Below, one piece after another: positions 24,924 to 32,761 of a stretch of DNA of 64,000 nucleotides. This stretch comes from Thalassobacillus_A hwangdonensis. GTDB taxonomy: Bacteria > Bacillota > Bacilli > Bacillales > Halobacillaceae. The stretch covers positions 744,001 to 808,000 of the forward strand of contig NZ_JBHTKL010000001.1 of NCBI RefSeq assembly GCF_042675915.1, read 5' to 3'. The first letter of the stretch is position 1. Each line of letters begins with the position of its first letter. The notes beneath the pieces were generated by a model that saw only the letters and a list, made by a program, of their open reading frames with translations, did no database searches and was not told the DNA's origin. A program made the translations under genes and the position numbers.

Positions 24924-25634
24924 TTAAAATTCCGTAAGTTTGACAACTACCTTCCCGGTAACCCAGTGCTCAGGGATGATGAAGGCATAATCCTGTTCAT
25001 CATCTGGGATTTCGAAGGTCATGTCAGCAATGACGTTTCCGCTTACCGTTCGGTAAATTCCATTCCACCTTGGGTTATCGACAACTTTCGGTTCTCTCCA
25101 CCATGTGGAATCTTTCACTTTAAAGTCAATGTTGGAATAGCTTGCTCCATTACTGCTCACGATTTTATAGGCTTCCGGTTCATATTTGTTTTTAGCGATA
25201 TTCGTTTTATTTTCAAATGTCATTCGTACAGTAATCAGTTTATGTCCGTGCTTTTTTGGATGGAGATCTGCAGGAGCATCGACGATATCTACAGAAACCT
25301 TCTCATCCAATGAATCTTTGATGACGGAACCAGCAGGCACGACTTTATAGGCTGAAAGGATATGTGACTCCAGTGCATCATTCGATGACGATTGTTTAAA
25401 CAACGTATCAGAAAAGCCGGTCAGCAGGATGAATATAAGCAGGATTGCAATCCCGAGCATACTTACACTCGCTCTGAACATCCGCTTCATTCTCGCTTCA
25501 TACGTTGACCAGTTGAATGAAGGCTTTCCTTGCACTACATTTCGCTTCAGCTTCGTTTTGTCTAATTTGATTGATTTGTGAGTGGTAGAAGTCATCGATT
25601 CTTTCAAATTCTTTAATCGATTATCCATGTCCAT
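24924..25634 (-). CDS. Single-pass membrane protein, putative anti-sigma factor of the ECF operon
   Basis: This 236-residue protein has a basic cytoplasmic N-terminus of about 75 residues, one helix (VSMLGIAILLIFILLTGF) and an extracellular C-terminal domain. No HxxxCxxC zinc anti-sigma motif is present, so the anti-sigma role is inferred only from its place next to the sigma gene and its topology. Its last 110 residues align with the C-terminus of the operon's permease (KLITVRMTFEN against KLLSVKIEFTK, and MTFEIPDDEQDYAF against LTYEIPENVDEYVL). ATG 25634 is preferred to 25655. It has GGAGGAG seven bases upstream and lies four bases after the sigma TGA, so the two are translationally coupled. 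Confidence 0.75.
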   Translation of the reverse strand: MDMDNRLKNLKESMTSTTHKSIKLDKTKLKRNVVQGKPSFNWSTYEARMKRMFRASVSMLGIAILLIFILLTGFSDTLFKQSSSNDALESHILSAYKVVPAGSVIKDSLDEKVSVDIVDAPADLHPKKHGHKLITVRMTFENKTNIAKNKYEPEAYKIVSSNGASYSNIDFKVKDSTWWREPKVVDNPRWNGIYRTVSGNVIADMTFEIPDDEQDYAFIIPEHWVTGKVVVKLTEF

Positions 25635-25638
25635 CGTT

Positions 25639-26205
25639 TCACTCCTCCCCTCCATACATTTTTTTCAGTAAGTTCCTTCCACGGTTCAAGCGTGTCTTGA
25701 CAGTGTTCTGTTTCACATCCAGAATGTCACTGATTTCGTTGATCTTCATATCTTCGAAATAAAACATATAAATGACTTCTTTGAACTTAGCAGGTAATGC
25801 CATCACGTTATTGGCAAGATTCTCACGTTCGAGTTTTTCAACGAGGATCAGTTCTGGATACTTGTCGTCTTGCCGATTCTTTTCCTGTTCTTCCCTCTTG
25901 AGCGAAAGGAATGATTTCAGGGATTTCTTTCTCAATTGGTCTTTGCAGCGATTGGCTGTAATACTGTATAACCATGTCTTTATTGAGGATTGATTCTTGA
26001 ACTGATCGATTTTTTGAAAACATGTAAGGAAGACATCCTGGGTAATTTCTTCTGCAAGCTGCTGATCTTTCACATATGTATAGGTAAACCAGAGGATACC
26101 CTGGCTGTAGTCATCGATCAATTGTTCGATGAAGCTCTCCTTCAGGTTTTCATCCGATTGAATCGCTCTTAGTTGTGTATCAGATAAATGATCCGTCATC
26201 GTCAC
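25639..26205 (-). CDS. ECF-type RNA polymerase sigma factor
   Basis: This 188-residue group 4 sigma factor has region 2 (YVKDQQLAEEITQDVFLTCFQKIDQF, then IKTWLYSITANRCKDQLRK) and region 4 (PAKFKEVIYMFYFEDMKINEISDILDVKQNTVKTRLNRGRNLLKK) joined by a lysine/glutamate-rich linker. It should direct transcription of its own operon, since an ECF promoter lies directly upstream. GTG 26205 is used, with AAAGGAGG five bases before it. ATG 26199 is the alternative. Bacillus subtilis SigY is likewise encoded with an ABC transporter, but the partner genes differ. Confidence 0.92.
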   Translation of the reverse strand: MTMTDHLSDTQLRAIQSDENLKESFIEQLIDDYSQGILWFTYTYVKDQQLAEEITQDVFLTCFQKIDQFKNQSSIKTWLYSITANRCKDQLRKKSLKSFLSLKREEQEKNRQDDKYPELILVEKLERENLANNVMALPAKFKEVIYMFYFEDMKINEISDILDVKQNTVKTRLNRGRNLLKKMYGGEE

Positions 26206-26228
26206 TCTAGCCTCCTTTCACCCACTTA

Positions 26229-26253
26229 GACGTAAACTATTTGAAATGGTTCC
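26229..26253 (-). promoter_or_regulatory. ECF-sigma promoter of the sigma/ABC operon
   Basis: On the minus strand GGAACC (26248-26253) and CGTC (26229-26232) are separated by 15 bp, the classical ECF promoter layout. The start point would fall about 17 bases before the GTG codon. This implies positive autoregulation. Confidence 0.85.
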
Positions 26254-26453
26254 CGAAATATTCATTTAAAACAAAGAAGACCCCTCATCGGGGGCCTTGT
26301 ATTAATCGTAAACGGTAAATGGCAATTTATTTCTTTGTTCGGCAATATCCCCAAGAATCCTTCTTTTTGATAGAATTATAGGATATTCAGTTCTGCAAAA
26401 TATGGGGATGATGTATAATATATCCAGAAAGCAGAAGGATGGGAGTGGAAGTA

Positions 26454-26900
26454 TTGGTTAAACAAGTGTTGAAACTATTAGTTGCCATCGTATTGATCAG
26501 CTTTGCATTACTGATGACAGCGGGATTGTCTGTAAATATATCAGAAGGGGATACGACCTTCGCAGAAGACTTCTGGCTCTGGGTGATCATTTGCCTTATT
26601 CCATTCCTTGTTGGGGTTTTTCTTATTTATTCCTATATGAAAGTCGGTAAACACACGAAATCCCAGGCGATCGAAAACGAAATACTTAAAATCGTGAAGA
26701 AGCACCATGGCCGTATTACATCAGGTGAACTTGCGATGGATACATCATTGACAATCAGCCAGTCAGAGCAAATACTTGAAGATTTTGTCTTGAAAGGAGT
26801 TGCATCGCGGAATATAGCTGAAGGAGGCATTTTCGTCTACGACTTCCCGATGGTCTCGAACAAGGATAAGGAAGCGGCTAAAAGTATATATGACCTATAA
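26454..26900 (+). CDS. Two-helix membrane protein with winged-helix-like cytoplasmic tail
   Basis: I do not recognise a named family. The protein (about 148 residues) has two membrane helices (LLVAIVLISFALLMTAGL and FWLWVIICLIPFLVGVFLIYS) with a short acidic loop outside. The tail KSQAIENEILKIVKKHHGRITSGELAMDTSLTISQSEQILEDFVLKG looks like a small winged helix of the kind used to bind DNA or protein. TTG 26454 is favoured over ATG 26439 because GGGAG lies eight bases before it. It is divergent from the ECF operon and is followed by a shared terminator with msrB. Confidence 0.6.
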   Translation: MVKQVLKLLVAIVLISFALLMTAGLSVNISEGDTTFAEDFWLWVIICLIPFLVGVFLIYSYMKVGKHTKSQAIENEILKIVKKHHGRITSGELAMDTSLTISQSEQILEDFVLKGVASRNIAEGGIFVYDFPMVSNKDKEAAKSIYDL

Positions 26901-26902
26901 AA

Positions 26903-26932
26903 AAAGACGTTGGACGATCCAACGTCTTTCAT
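26903..26932. terminator. Bidirectional terminator between the membrane protein gene and msrB
   Basis: Eleven-base perfect arms (26903-26913 and 26919-26929) have A runs on the left and T-rich sequence on the right. Confidence 0.88.
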
Positions 26933-27505
26933 TTATTTTTGGAACAGGCTCACATATTCAGAATAGCCTCTTTTCTCCAACTCTTCTGCAGGGATGAACT
27001 CCATAGCAGCGGAATTCATGCAATATCGCAACCCTGTTGGTTCCGGACCATCGTTGAATACATGACCAAGGTGTGAATCGGCATCTTTACTTCTCACTTC
27101 TGTCCTCGTACCGAATATTCCACGGTCTTCTGTGGTATAAATATTTGCTTCCTCTAGTGGTTTGGTAAAGCTCGGCCAGCCTGTTCCAGATTTATATTTA
27201 TCTTTCGAGCTGAATAAAGGCTCCCCAGAAATGACATCTACATAGATACCTTCCTGCTTGTTATCCCAGTACGCGTTGTTGAAAGCCTCTTCTGTGCCAT
27301 CTTCCTGAGTTACTTTGAATTGAATGTCTGAGAGCATCTCTTTCAATTCACCGACCGAATAACTGACTTTCTCTCCACTTCGATTCGTAAAATCCACTGT
27401 TGTTCCGTTTGCAGCCTGGCCATTCAGTTTACTGCTTAAAAAAGGTACACTGATGACTCCCAAAATGACTACACCGATTAACGTAAACAGGATATACTTA
27501 TTCAT
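26933..27505 (-). CDS. msrB: Membrane-anchored peptide-methionine (R)-S-oxide reductase
   Basis: MsrB reduces methionine-R-sulfoxide in oxidised proteins. The protein (190 residues) begins with an uncleaved signal anchor (YILFTLIGVVILGVISVPF), so the catalytic SelR domain lies outside the membrane. The catalytic cysteine is in GLRYCMNSAAMEFIP, and SGTGWPSF and SHLGHVF are the other family motifs. The two CxxC zinc sites of cytosolic MsrB proteins are absent. ATG 27505 is chosen over TTG 27523 because AGGAG lies seven bases before it. An extracytoplasmic MsrB would repair surface proteins. Confidence 0.9.
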   Translation of the reverse strand: MNKYILFTLIGVVILGVISVPFLSSKLNGQAANGTTVDFTNRSGEKVSYSVGELKEMLSDIQFKVTQEDGTEEAFNNAYWDNKQEGIYVDVISGEPLFSSKDKYKSGTGWPSFTKPLEEANIYTTEDRGIFGTRTEVRSKDADSHLGHVFNDGPEPTGLRYCMNSAAMEFIPAEELEKRGYSEYVSLFQK

Positions 27506-27639
27506 CCACTCACTCCTATTCAATGTTACTTGAGTGATTTTTTCTTACACCTTTATTGTAACAGGTGTGCGATGCTCGACAGAACGATATGCTCCCTAGT
27601 AGGATGAGAGTAGATACGTTAATGGATGGAGCTGACCTT

Positions 27640-27921
27640 ATGAGCGAAGATAGAGAAAAGCAAGTGATCGAGCAATACCGCAGAGGCGAAAAGATGATGA
27701 TTCTGATTTTTGCCCAGTGGTGTGTCAACAATGAGTTGAATGCTGTGGAATTGTATGAACATGCCTATCCTCAGCAGAAAGGAAATAAAGAACTTTTGGA
27801 AGCAATGGAATTGACCGTTCCTAAGAAGGAGTCTGAGGAAATTGCGAATGACACATTACTGGAGGCACTTTCTGTCTATGGGAATGAAGACCTTGCATTT
27901 GTCGTCACTCAATATATGTAA
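27640..27921 (+). CDS. Hypothetical protein, 93 aa
   Basis: I do not recognise this small, soluble, mostly helical protein. It opens SEDREKQVIEQYRRGEKMMILIFAQWC and is acidic in its second half. ATG 27640 has GGAG eight bases upstream, and the frame extends further (to 27565) without a better site. It is transcribed alone toward a long terminator shared with tcyC. Confidence 0.6.
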   Translation: MSEDREKQVIEQYRRGEKMMILIFAQWCVNNELNAVELYEHAYPQQKGNKELLEAMELTVPKKESEEIANDTLLEALSVYGNEDLAFVVTQYM

Positions 27922-27972
27922 AAGCAAAACCAGTCATCTTGATCGCTCAAGATGACTGGTTTTGCTTTTTTT
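27921..27972. terminator. Long bidirectional terminator
   Basis: The arms (27921-27942 and 27947-27968) are perfect over 22 bases around the tetraloop TCGC and are flanked by T and A runs. It closes the 93-aa gene and the tcy operon. Confidence 0.93.
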
Positions 27973-27983
27973 GCAGACACGTA

Positions 27984-28721
27984 TCAATCTTTTATCAAGT
28001 TCAAGAATTGTGCAGTACGTTCATGCTTAGGATTGGAGAATATCTCCTCAGGATGTCCACGTTCAACAATATGGCCACCTTCCATGAACAGCACTTCATC
28101 AGCGACCTCTCTCGCAAATCCCATCTCATGGGTGACGACAACCATGGTCATCCCCTCATCAGCAAGTTCTTTCATGGCATTCAGCACTTCACCAATGAGT
28201 TCAGGATCAAGAGCGGAAGTCGGTTCATCGAACAGCATGACTTCAGGGTCCATCGCAAGGGCTCTGGCAATACCGACCCTTTGCTGCTGACCACCTGAGA
28301 GCTGAAATGGATAATAATCGATTTTATCTGCAAGACCGACTTTCTCCAACAGGCGTTTTGCTTGTTCATAGGCCTGCTTTTTGTTCATTTTCTTAACAAT
28401 GACAGGTCCTTCCATGACATTTTCAATCGCTGTCTTATGCGGAAACAGATTGTAGGTTTGAAAGACCATCCCAGTTTGCTTCCGGAAAGCCTGGACTTGT
28501 TTTTTCGTTACTTTGTTTGAAAAATCAAGTGTCTGATCATTGATCTGCATGACTCCTTGATTTGGTGTCTCAAGTATGTTGAGACAGCGCAACAGCGTGG
28601 TCTTCCCTGATCCTGATGGGCCTACAACGACAATCACGTTCCCTTTTTCAACATCCAGATCGATTCCATCCAGGACTACCAAATCATCAAATTGTTTATG
28701 AAGATTATTTATTGTAAGCAT
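27984..28721 (-). CDS. tcyC: Amino-acid ABC transporter ATP-binding protein (TcyC type)
   Basis: This 245-residue polar-amino-acid ATPase has Walker A GPSGSGKTT, signature LSGGQQQRVGIARAL, Walker B VMLFDEPTSALDPE and switch VVTHEMGFA. The stretch MVFQTYNLFPHKTAIENVMEGPV is close to what I recall of Bacillus subtilis TcyC, the cystine transporter ATPase. It is the third gene of a binding protein - permease - ATPase operon. Cystine specificity rests on that resemblance and is not proven by the sequence. Confidence 0.85.
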   Translation of the reverse strand: MLTINNLHKQFDDLVVLDGIDLDVEKGNVIVVVGPSGSGKTTLLRCLNILETPNQGVMQINDQTLDFSNKVTKKQVQAFRKQTGMVFQTYNLFPHKTAIENVMEGPVIVKKMNKKQAYEQAKRLLEKVGLADKIDYYPFQLSGGQQQRVGIARALAMDPEVMLFDEPTSALDPELIGEVLNAMKELADEGMTMVVVTHEMGFAREVADEVLFMEGGHIVERGHPEEIFSNPKHERTAQFLNLIKD

Positions 28722-28733
28722 TTCATACGCTCC

Positions 28734-29450
28734 TTACGTCTGTACATATCGGTTCAAATGTTTTTCAATGGCATCCTGGCCAAGTGATAGGACGAAACAG
28801 ATGACCCAGTACAGGAGTGCTGCTTCCGTATAGAGCAGAAGCGGTTCATAGGTCGTCGCAACGATTTCCTGGGATTTACGGAACATTTCCGTCACCATGA
28901 TTGTCGATGCGAGTGACGTGTTTTTGACTAGTCCGATAAATGAATTCGATAACGGCGGAATTGAAACTCTTGTCGCCTGTGGCAGGATAATTCTCCTCAA
29001 CGCCTGACCATAGCTCATGCTGATGGAATGCGCAGCTTCCCATTGTCCTTTAGGAATCGACAGGATGGCAGCTCGGATGATTTCTGAAGCATATGCACCT
29101 GTGTTCAATGAAAATCCGATAATCGCTGCCGGGAAAGGATCGATTTCTATCCCGACGGATCCAAGACCAAAGAAAATGATATACAACTGGACCAATAAAG
29201 GCGTCCCGCGAATGATGGAGACATATACCCGTGCGATTCCTGCCAGGATTCTGCTGCCTGATAATCGGAACAGTGCCGTGATGACAGCTAGGATCAATCC
29301 GATTGTAAAAGCGATCAGTGTAAGTGGTATTGTACGTGTCAAAGCTCCTTTCAACAAAGGAAAAAAGGAGCTTTGAAAAATTTCAATATAGCGATCCATG
29401 CCAGGAACGGCAGTGAACAGGATACTACTTAGTTGATACATCTTCGCCAA
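28734..29450 (-). CDS. tcyB: Amino-acid ABC transporter permease (TcyB type)
   Basis: This HisM/GlnP-class permease of 238 residues or fewer has about five helices. The EAA loop is seen as GQWEAAHSISMSYGQALRRIILPQATRVSIPP, and IIRGTPLLVQLYIIFFGL is the other family hallmark. The start is uncertain. TTG 29450, ATG 29441 and ATG 29399 are all in frame and none has a strong ribosome binding site. The first two lie inside tcyA, suggesting translational coupling. Confidence 0.85.
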   Translation of the reverse strand: MAKMYQLSSILFTAVPGMDRYIEIFQSSFFPLLKGALTRTIPLTLIAFTIGLILAVITALFRLSGSRILAGIARVYVSIIRGTPLLVQLYIIFFGLGSVGIEIDPFPAAIIGFSLNTGAYASEIIRAAILSIPKGQWEAAHSISMSYGQALRRIILPQATRVSIPPLSNSFIGLVKNTSLASTIMVTEMFRKSQEIVATTYEPLLLYTEAALLYWVICFVLSLGQDAIEKHLNRYVQT

Positions 29451-30243
29451 ACCATTTTTCAGAGATTTCTGCTAGCGTACCATCTTCTTTCATTTCTTTT
29501 AACGCACCACTTACAGCTTCAACAAGCTCTTCATTGCCTTTACGGAACATCATGGCACTTTCAGAAGCGTCATCTTCACGATCTACGATTTCAACTGGGG
29601 CATCTGGCTTCGTGTTAAGGAAATCCAGTACTGCAAGGCGGTCGTTGACGGTAGCTTCAACACGACCAGTAGAAATCAATTGGATGGATTCATTGAACCC
29701 TTCGACAGACTGTATTTCACCACCATATCCTTTGGCAATATCCGCATAGTTACTCGTCAAGGATTGAGCGACTGGCTGACCTTCAATATCTTCGAATGTC
29801 TGAATGTTTTCATTTCCTTTTTTCGCTACCAGTACTGCAGATGAAACAGTATAAGGCTCTGAAAAGTCATATTTCTCTTCACGGTCCGGACGGATACCTA
29901 CCTGGTTCGCAATCATATCGAAACGATCGGAATTCAGACCGGCAAACATAGCGTCCCACTTTGTCTCATTGAATTCAATTTCAAGATCCAGACGTTTTCC
30001 GATTTCTTCAGCGACCTCTACATCATATCCTGTCAATTTCCCTTCGTCATTATGGAAGGTGAATGGCGGGTATGTGCCTTCTGTACCTACGACTAGCGTT
30101 CCTTCTTCTTTTATCTGTTCATATAGATTCTGATCGCCGGAAGTTTCTGTGTTATCACCGGAATCAGATTCTTCGTTTCCTCCGCATGCAACTAACAATG
30201 CTGCTGTGAAAGCAAGGGTCAAAAGTAAAAATGCTTTTTTCAT
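29425..30243 (-). CDS. tcyA: Amino-acid ABC transporter substrate-binding lipoprotein (TcyA type)
   Basis: This 272-residue SBP_bac_3 lipoprotein has its lipobox LVAC at residues 17-20, then an acidic linker. The ligand domain opens GTLVVGTEGTYPPFTFHNDEGKLTGYDVEVAEEIGKRL, with the expected arginine in GIRPDREEKYDFSEPY. Gene order and the TcyC resemblance favour L-cystine as substrate. A promoter (30307-30336) and a dyad (30263-30289) lie upstream. Confidence 0.87.
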   Translation of the reverse strand: MKKAFLLLTLAFTAALLVACGGNEESDSGDNTETSGDQNLYEQIKEEGTLVVGTEGTYPPFTFHNDEGKLTGYDVEVAEEIGKRLDLEIEFNETKWDAMFAGLNSDRFDMIANQVGIRPDREEKYDFSEPYTVSSAVLVAKKGNENIQTFEDIEGQPVAQSLTSNYADIAKGYGGEIQSVEGFNESIQLISTGRVEATVNDRLAVLDFLNTKPDAPVEIVDREDDASESAMMFRKGNEELVEAVSGALKEMKEDGTLAEISEKWFGEDVSTK

Positions 30244-30262
30244 TAAGTATTCCTCCTATGTT

Positions 30263-30289
30263 TAATTCCTACTAAGTTGATAAGAATTA
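30263..30289. promoter_or_regulatory. Inverted repeat in the tcyA leader (CymR-like)
   Basis: TAATTC and GAATTA arms lie 15 bases apart between the tcyA promoter and its start. On the minus strand it contains GGAATT, the core of CymR sites in Bacillus, but the spacing is one base off the consensus I recall. CymR control is therefore only a suggestion. Confidence 0.35.
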
Positions 30290-30306
30290 TTGTGAATGCA
30301 TTTTTC

Positions 30307-30336
30307 ATAATAAACGTTCCTATGTTTGTCTGTCAA
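30307..30336 (-). promoter_or_regulatory. Promoter of tcyABC
   Basis: A consensus TTGACA (30331-30336) and TATTAT (30307-30312) are 18 bp apart on the minus strand. Confidence 0.7.
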
Positions 30337-30433
30337 CAAAATAGTTTAATATAGAAAGTAGTTCGAAGAGGTGTCTCAAAAAAGCTGTTTTAATGCTATA
30401 ATTAAAATACAGGTTTAAGAGGGGGAGGATGAA

Positions 30434-30664
30434 ATGTATCCAATCTTAATTGGCATCATCATTCTGGTAAGTATTATTGCACTCATTGGAACACTTTATG
30501 TTGGAAAAGATGTAAATCAGACGATCAAAAAGTATGAACAAAATGGGGATAGCGGCAGCTCCCTGACTACTTATAAAGGGAAATCAAGTATAACAGTACT
30601 GTCTGTCATCTATTTGATCACGTTGATAGTAACCATTGCTTTAGTTGCTGTTTTCATATTCTGA
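30434..30664 (+). CDS. Small two-helix membrane protein, 76 aa
   Basis: I do not recognise a family. Residues 3-22 and 53-76 are hydrophobic helices, joined by a polar loop rich in glycine and serine (KKYEQNGDSGSSLTTYKGKSS). The ATG follows a strong AGAGGGGGAGG site. It has its own terminator and no obvious partner. Confidence 0.65.
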   Translation: MYPILIGIIILVSIIALIGTLYVGKDVNQTIKKYEQNGDSGSSLTTYKGKSSITVLSVIYLITLIVTIALVAVFIF

Positions 30665-30670
30665 TGAGAG

Positions 30671-30697
30671 AAGCGCTCCTGACGAGGGGCGCTTTTG
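30671..30697 (+). terminator. Terminator of the 76-aa membrane protein gene
   Basis: AAGCGCTCC pairs with GGGGCGCTT around TGACGA and is followed by TTTTGTTGTTT. Confidence 0.8.
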
Positions 30698-30754
30698 TTG
30701 TTTCGATGAATGAAAATAAGATCAGAAGTCATACTAAACATGGAGGTGTATCAA

Positions 30755-31003
30755 ATGAAGCCATATTGCTGTCCGAACTGTAAAACAAACCGTTCAAGAT
30801 TCAATTTGATCGAACAAAATGCATCCTCAGTGAAAATCGATCCGAAAAGCGGAGAGGTTCTGAATGTTTTTAATGAAGAAAATATTGATGCATTCCACAT
30901 GCAGTATAAAGGCCCATCCTACAAAGTACAGTGTGCTTCCTGCGGATTGATCGAAGACGAACACACATTTATAAAATTCGCTGAACATAATAAAAAACAG
31001 TAA
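30755..31003 (+). CDS. Zinc-ribbon protein, 82 aa
   Basis: This small protein has two CxxC knuckles, CPNC near the N-terminus and CASC near residue 60, which should hold one zinc ion. Between them is a polar segment (DPKSGEVLNVFNEENIDAF). ATG 30755 is chosen because GGAGGTG lies six bases upstream. The frame runs on to 30710 without a site. The function is unknown, and nucleic-acid or protein binding is plausible for a zinc ribbon. Confidence 0.7.
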   Translation: MKPYCCPNCKTNRSRFNLIEQNASSVKIDPKSGEVLNVFNEENIDAFHMQYKGPSYKVQCASCGLIEDEHTFIKFAEHNKKQ

Positions 31004-31028
31004 ACCCGATACGGATTTACTGTTTTTT
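30992..31028. terminator. Bidirectional terminator between the zinc-ribbon gene and cvfB
   Basis: AAAAAACAGTAAA pairs with TTTACTGTTTTTT around a ten-base interior that itself can pair (CCG/CGG). It overlaps the stop codons of both converging genes. Confidence 0.82.
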
Positions 31029-31883
31029 CTGTTTAAGGGATGTGATGCCATCCTTTTGCTCGATCTTACCTGCTTTCATCAGCATTCCCAAAGCTCGTTT
31101 GAATGCAGCTTTACTGATTGAGAAGGTGTTTCTAATTTCATCAGGGTCACTTTTATCATGAAATGCCATCTCTCCACCATTTCGTTCCAGATACTCCAGG
31201 ATTGCATCTGCATCTTCACTCATACTATCCTGCTTCAAAGGACGAAGGGAAATGTTCACTGTCCCGTCTTCCTTTACATCAATGATTCTTCCATTTACCG
31301 TTTCCCCGAGTCTCGGTTCCTGTTTTCGCTCAGTCGGATGGATGAACCCTCGATGGCCCTCTTCCGTAAGTACGAAGCTTCCTGCTTTTGTTGTACCGTA
31401 CACCCTTGCAACCGTTTCTTTGTGCAACAGTTCCTTTGGCGCTGCTTCGAGGTCCTCCATTACTTCACCTTCTTTGATCGGCTTTGCAAGCAGGCGTCCT
31501 TTTTTGTCTTCTTCAAGACTGACGAACAGCATGTCCCCAACTTGTGGCCATACTTTTTCCATATAAGGTAGGTCATCCTTTGATACAAGCATTTCCTTTT
31601 CAATTCCGATATCGACGAAAACACCGAGATTCTTCACAACTTCGGTTACTTCACCCCAGTCATAGGAATCCAGTGTGGCATCAGGAAGCGTCGATGTTGC
31701 TACGATTCCCCGCTTTTTATCGTTATATAGGAACACATCAATCTGCTCGTTGAGTTCAATGTTATCCGGAGCCTCTTCATCACTAAGGAAAACTTCGTGA
31801 TCGTCATGCTTCAGTACGAACCCCTCAGCGATTTTCTTTTCGACCGTCATTTTCTGAATCGAGCCAAGCTTTAACTTCTTCAA
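31017..31883 (-). CDS. cvfB: S1-domain RNA-binding protein CvfB
   Basis: This 288-residue protein matches the CvfB/YitL family, which binds RNA and affects virulence gene expression in Staphylococcus. It contains consecutive S1-like OB folds (WGEVTEVVKNLGVFVDIGI is the clearest, about residues 75-95; another is GRIIDVKEDGTVNISLRPL) and a C-terminal winged helix (ISKAAFKRALGMLMKAGKIEQKDG). TTG 31883 is the only start that leaves the first OB fold intact, although its ribosome binding site is weak. An in-frame stop lies just upstream. Confidence 0.87.
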   Translation of the reverse strand: MKKLKLGSIQKMTVEKKIAEGFVLKHDDHEVFLSDEEAPDNIELNEQIDVFLYNDKKRGIVATSTLPDATLDSYDWGEVTEVVKNLGVFVDIGIEKEMLVSKDDLPYMEKVWPQVGDMLFVSLEEDKKGRLLAKPIKEGEVMEDLEAAPKELLHKETVARVYGTTKAGSFVLTEEGHRGFIHPTERKQEPRLGETVNGRIIDVKEDGTVNISLRPLKQDSMSEDADAILEYLERNGGEMAFHDKSDPDEIRNTFSISKAAFKRALGMLMKAGKIEQKDGITSLKQKKQ

Positions 31884-31952
31884 TTTCTATGCCAACTTTC
31901 TTTAAGTAATAGAGATAGTATACCTTATCAGCTCTTCAAATCATACCTGTTC

Positions 31953-32672
31953 TTACGGCAGCGTGTTCTTCATTGCTTTCCAAAATTCTTTGGCGACTGC
32001 TTCATATCCATCTGTTGTCAAATGCACGTCGATCGGAAGAAAGCGTTTGTGGTTATCCTCAATGGATTGATAAGTGGGGATGAAAAAAGCACCATTCGTC
32101 TCCGTGGTCATGCGGAGCGAATCATTGAATTTATGGAGGATAGGAAGGAAACGTGCTTTTGTTTCATTAGAAAAATTCAACGGATGCAATGCATTATAAT
32201 AACCCATCACATACACATTTGCATCTGGGTTCCATTCGTCAATCACTTTCAACATACGGTCCATGTTGCTAATCGCTGCAATTGATGCACCAAGGGGATC
32301 GAAAGGAAGGTTGTTCTGAAGTTTTTTCAGTTCATTTAACAAATCATTTGCACCTGCATCAATCGTAATGTAATCCGCATGCTTGACTGCATCGATGGTA
32401 ATCGGATTCGTTTGCAGATCTGAAAGCACATCATCACTTGTAGCACCACTTTTCGCCTGGTTCAAGTAATGGACGTCTATCCCCTCTTCAATAAAAAAGT
32501 CTCGGATATAGTGTGGGTATCCGTAGACGATGGATCGATCCGCTGTCAGCCCATAAGCAAGGGAGTCCCCTAGAGCCAGATAGTTTACTTCTTCTTTAGC
32601 AGCAAAAGTTGCAAGCGGCTGACACAAGATTAATAAGATAAGAACTTGAAACAGCAGTATTATCCTCTTCAT
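31953..32672 (-). CDS. Secreted SGNH/GDSL-family hydrolase
   Basis: This 239-residue protein has a signal peptide (RIILLFQVLILLILCQPLATFA, cleavage after AxA). The catalytic serine is in the GDS block (LALGDSLAYG), block III is GANDLL, and the block V dyad is in DVHLTTDGY. Such enzymes are lipases, esterases or deacetylases acting on lipids or wall polymers. ATG 32672 is chosen over a longer frame to 32765 because GGAGGGG precedes it and the signal peptide then begins correctly. Confidence 0.85.
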   Translation of the reverse strand: MKRIILLFQVLILLILCQPLATFAAKEEVNYLALGDSLAYGLTADRSIVYGYPHYIRDFFIEEGIDVHYLNQAKSGATSDDVLSDLQTNPITIDAVKHADYITIDAGANDLLNELKKLQNNLPFDPLGASIAAISNMDRMLKVIDEWNPDANVYVMGYYNALHPLNFSNETKARFLPILHKFNDSLRMTTETNGAFFIPTYQSIEDNHKRFLPIDVHLTTDGYEAVAKEFWKAMKNTLP

Positions 32673-32733
32673 CCGTACCCCTCCATCGTTTATTATGGAG
32701 ATAGTTTGCGTAGAACGGACAATTTTAAAAATG

Positions 32734-32761
32734 CAAAAAAAGAAACACGCAGAGTGCGTGC
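32734..32761 (-). terminator. Terminator of the small holin-like toxin gene
   Basis: CACGCA and TGCGTG form a six-bp stem with a three-base loop, followed on the minus strand by TTTCTTTTTTT. It begins one base after the stop of the 30-aa peptide. Confidence 0.75.

Noticed and set aside
26279..26296. CCCC-TCATC-GGGG hairpin near the ECF promoter
   Set aside because: The stem is only four to five bp and no gene ends here on either strand. It lies upstream of the ECF promoter, so it is unlikely to be an attenuator.
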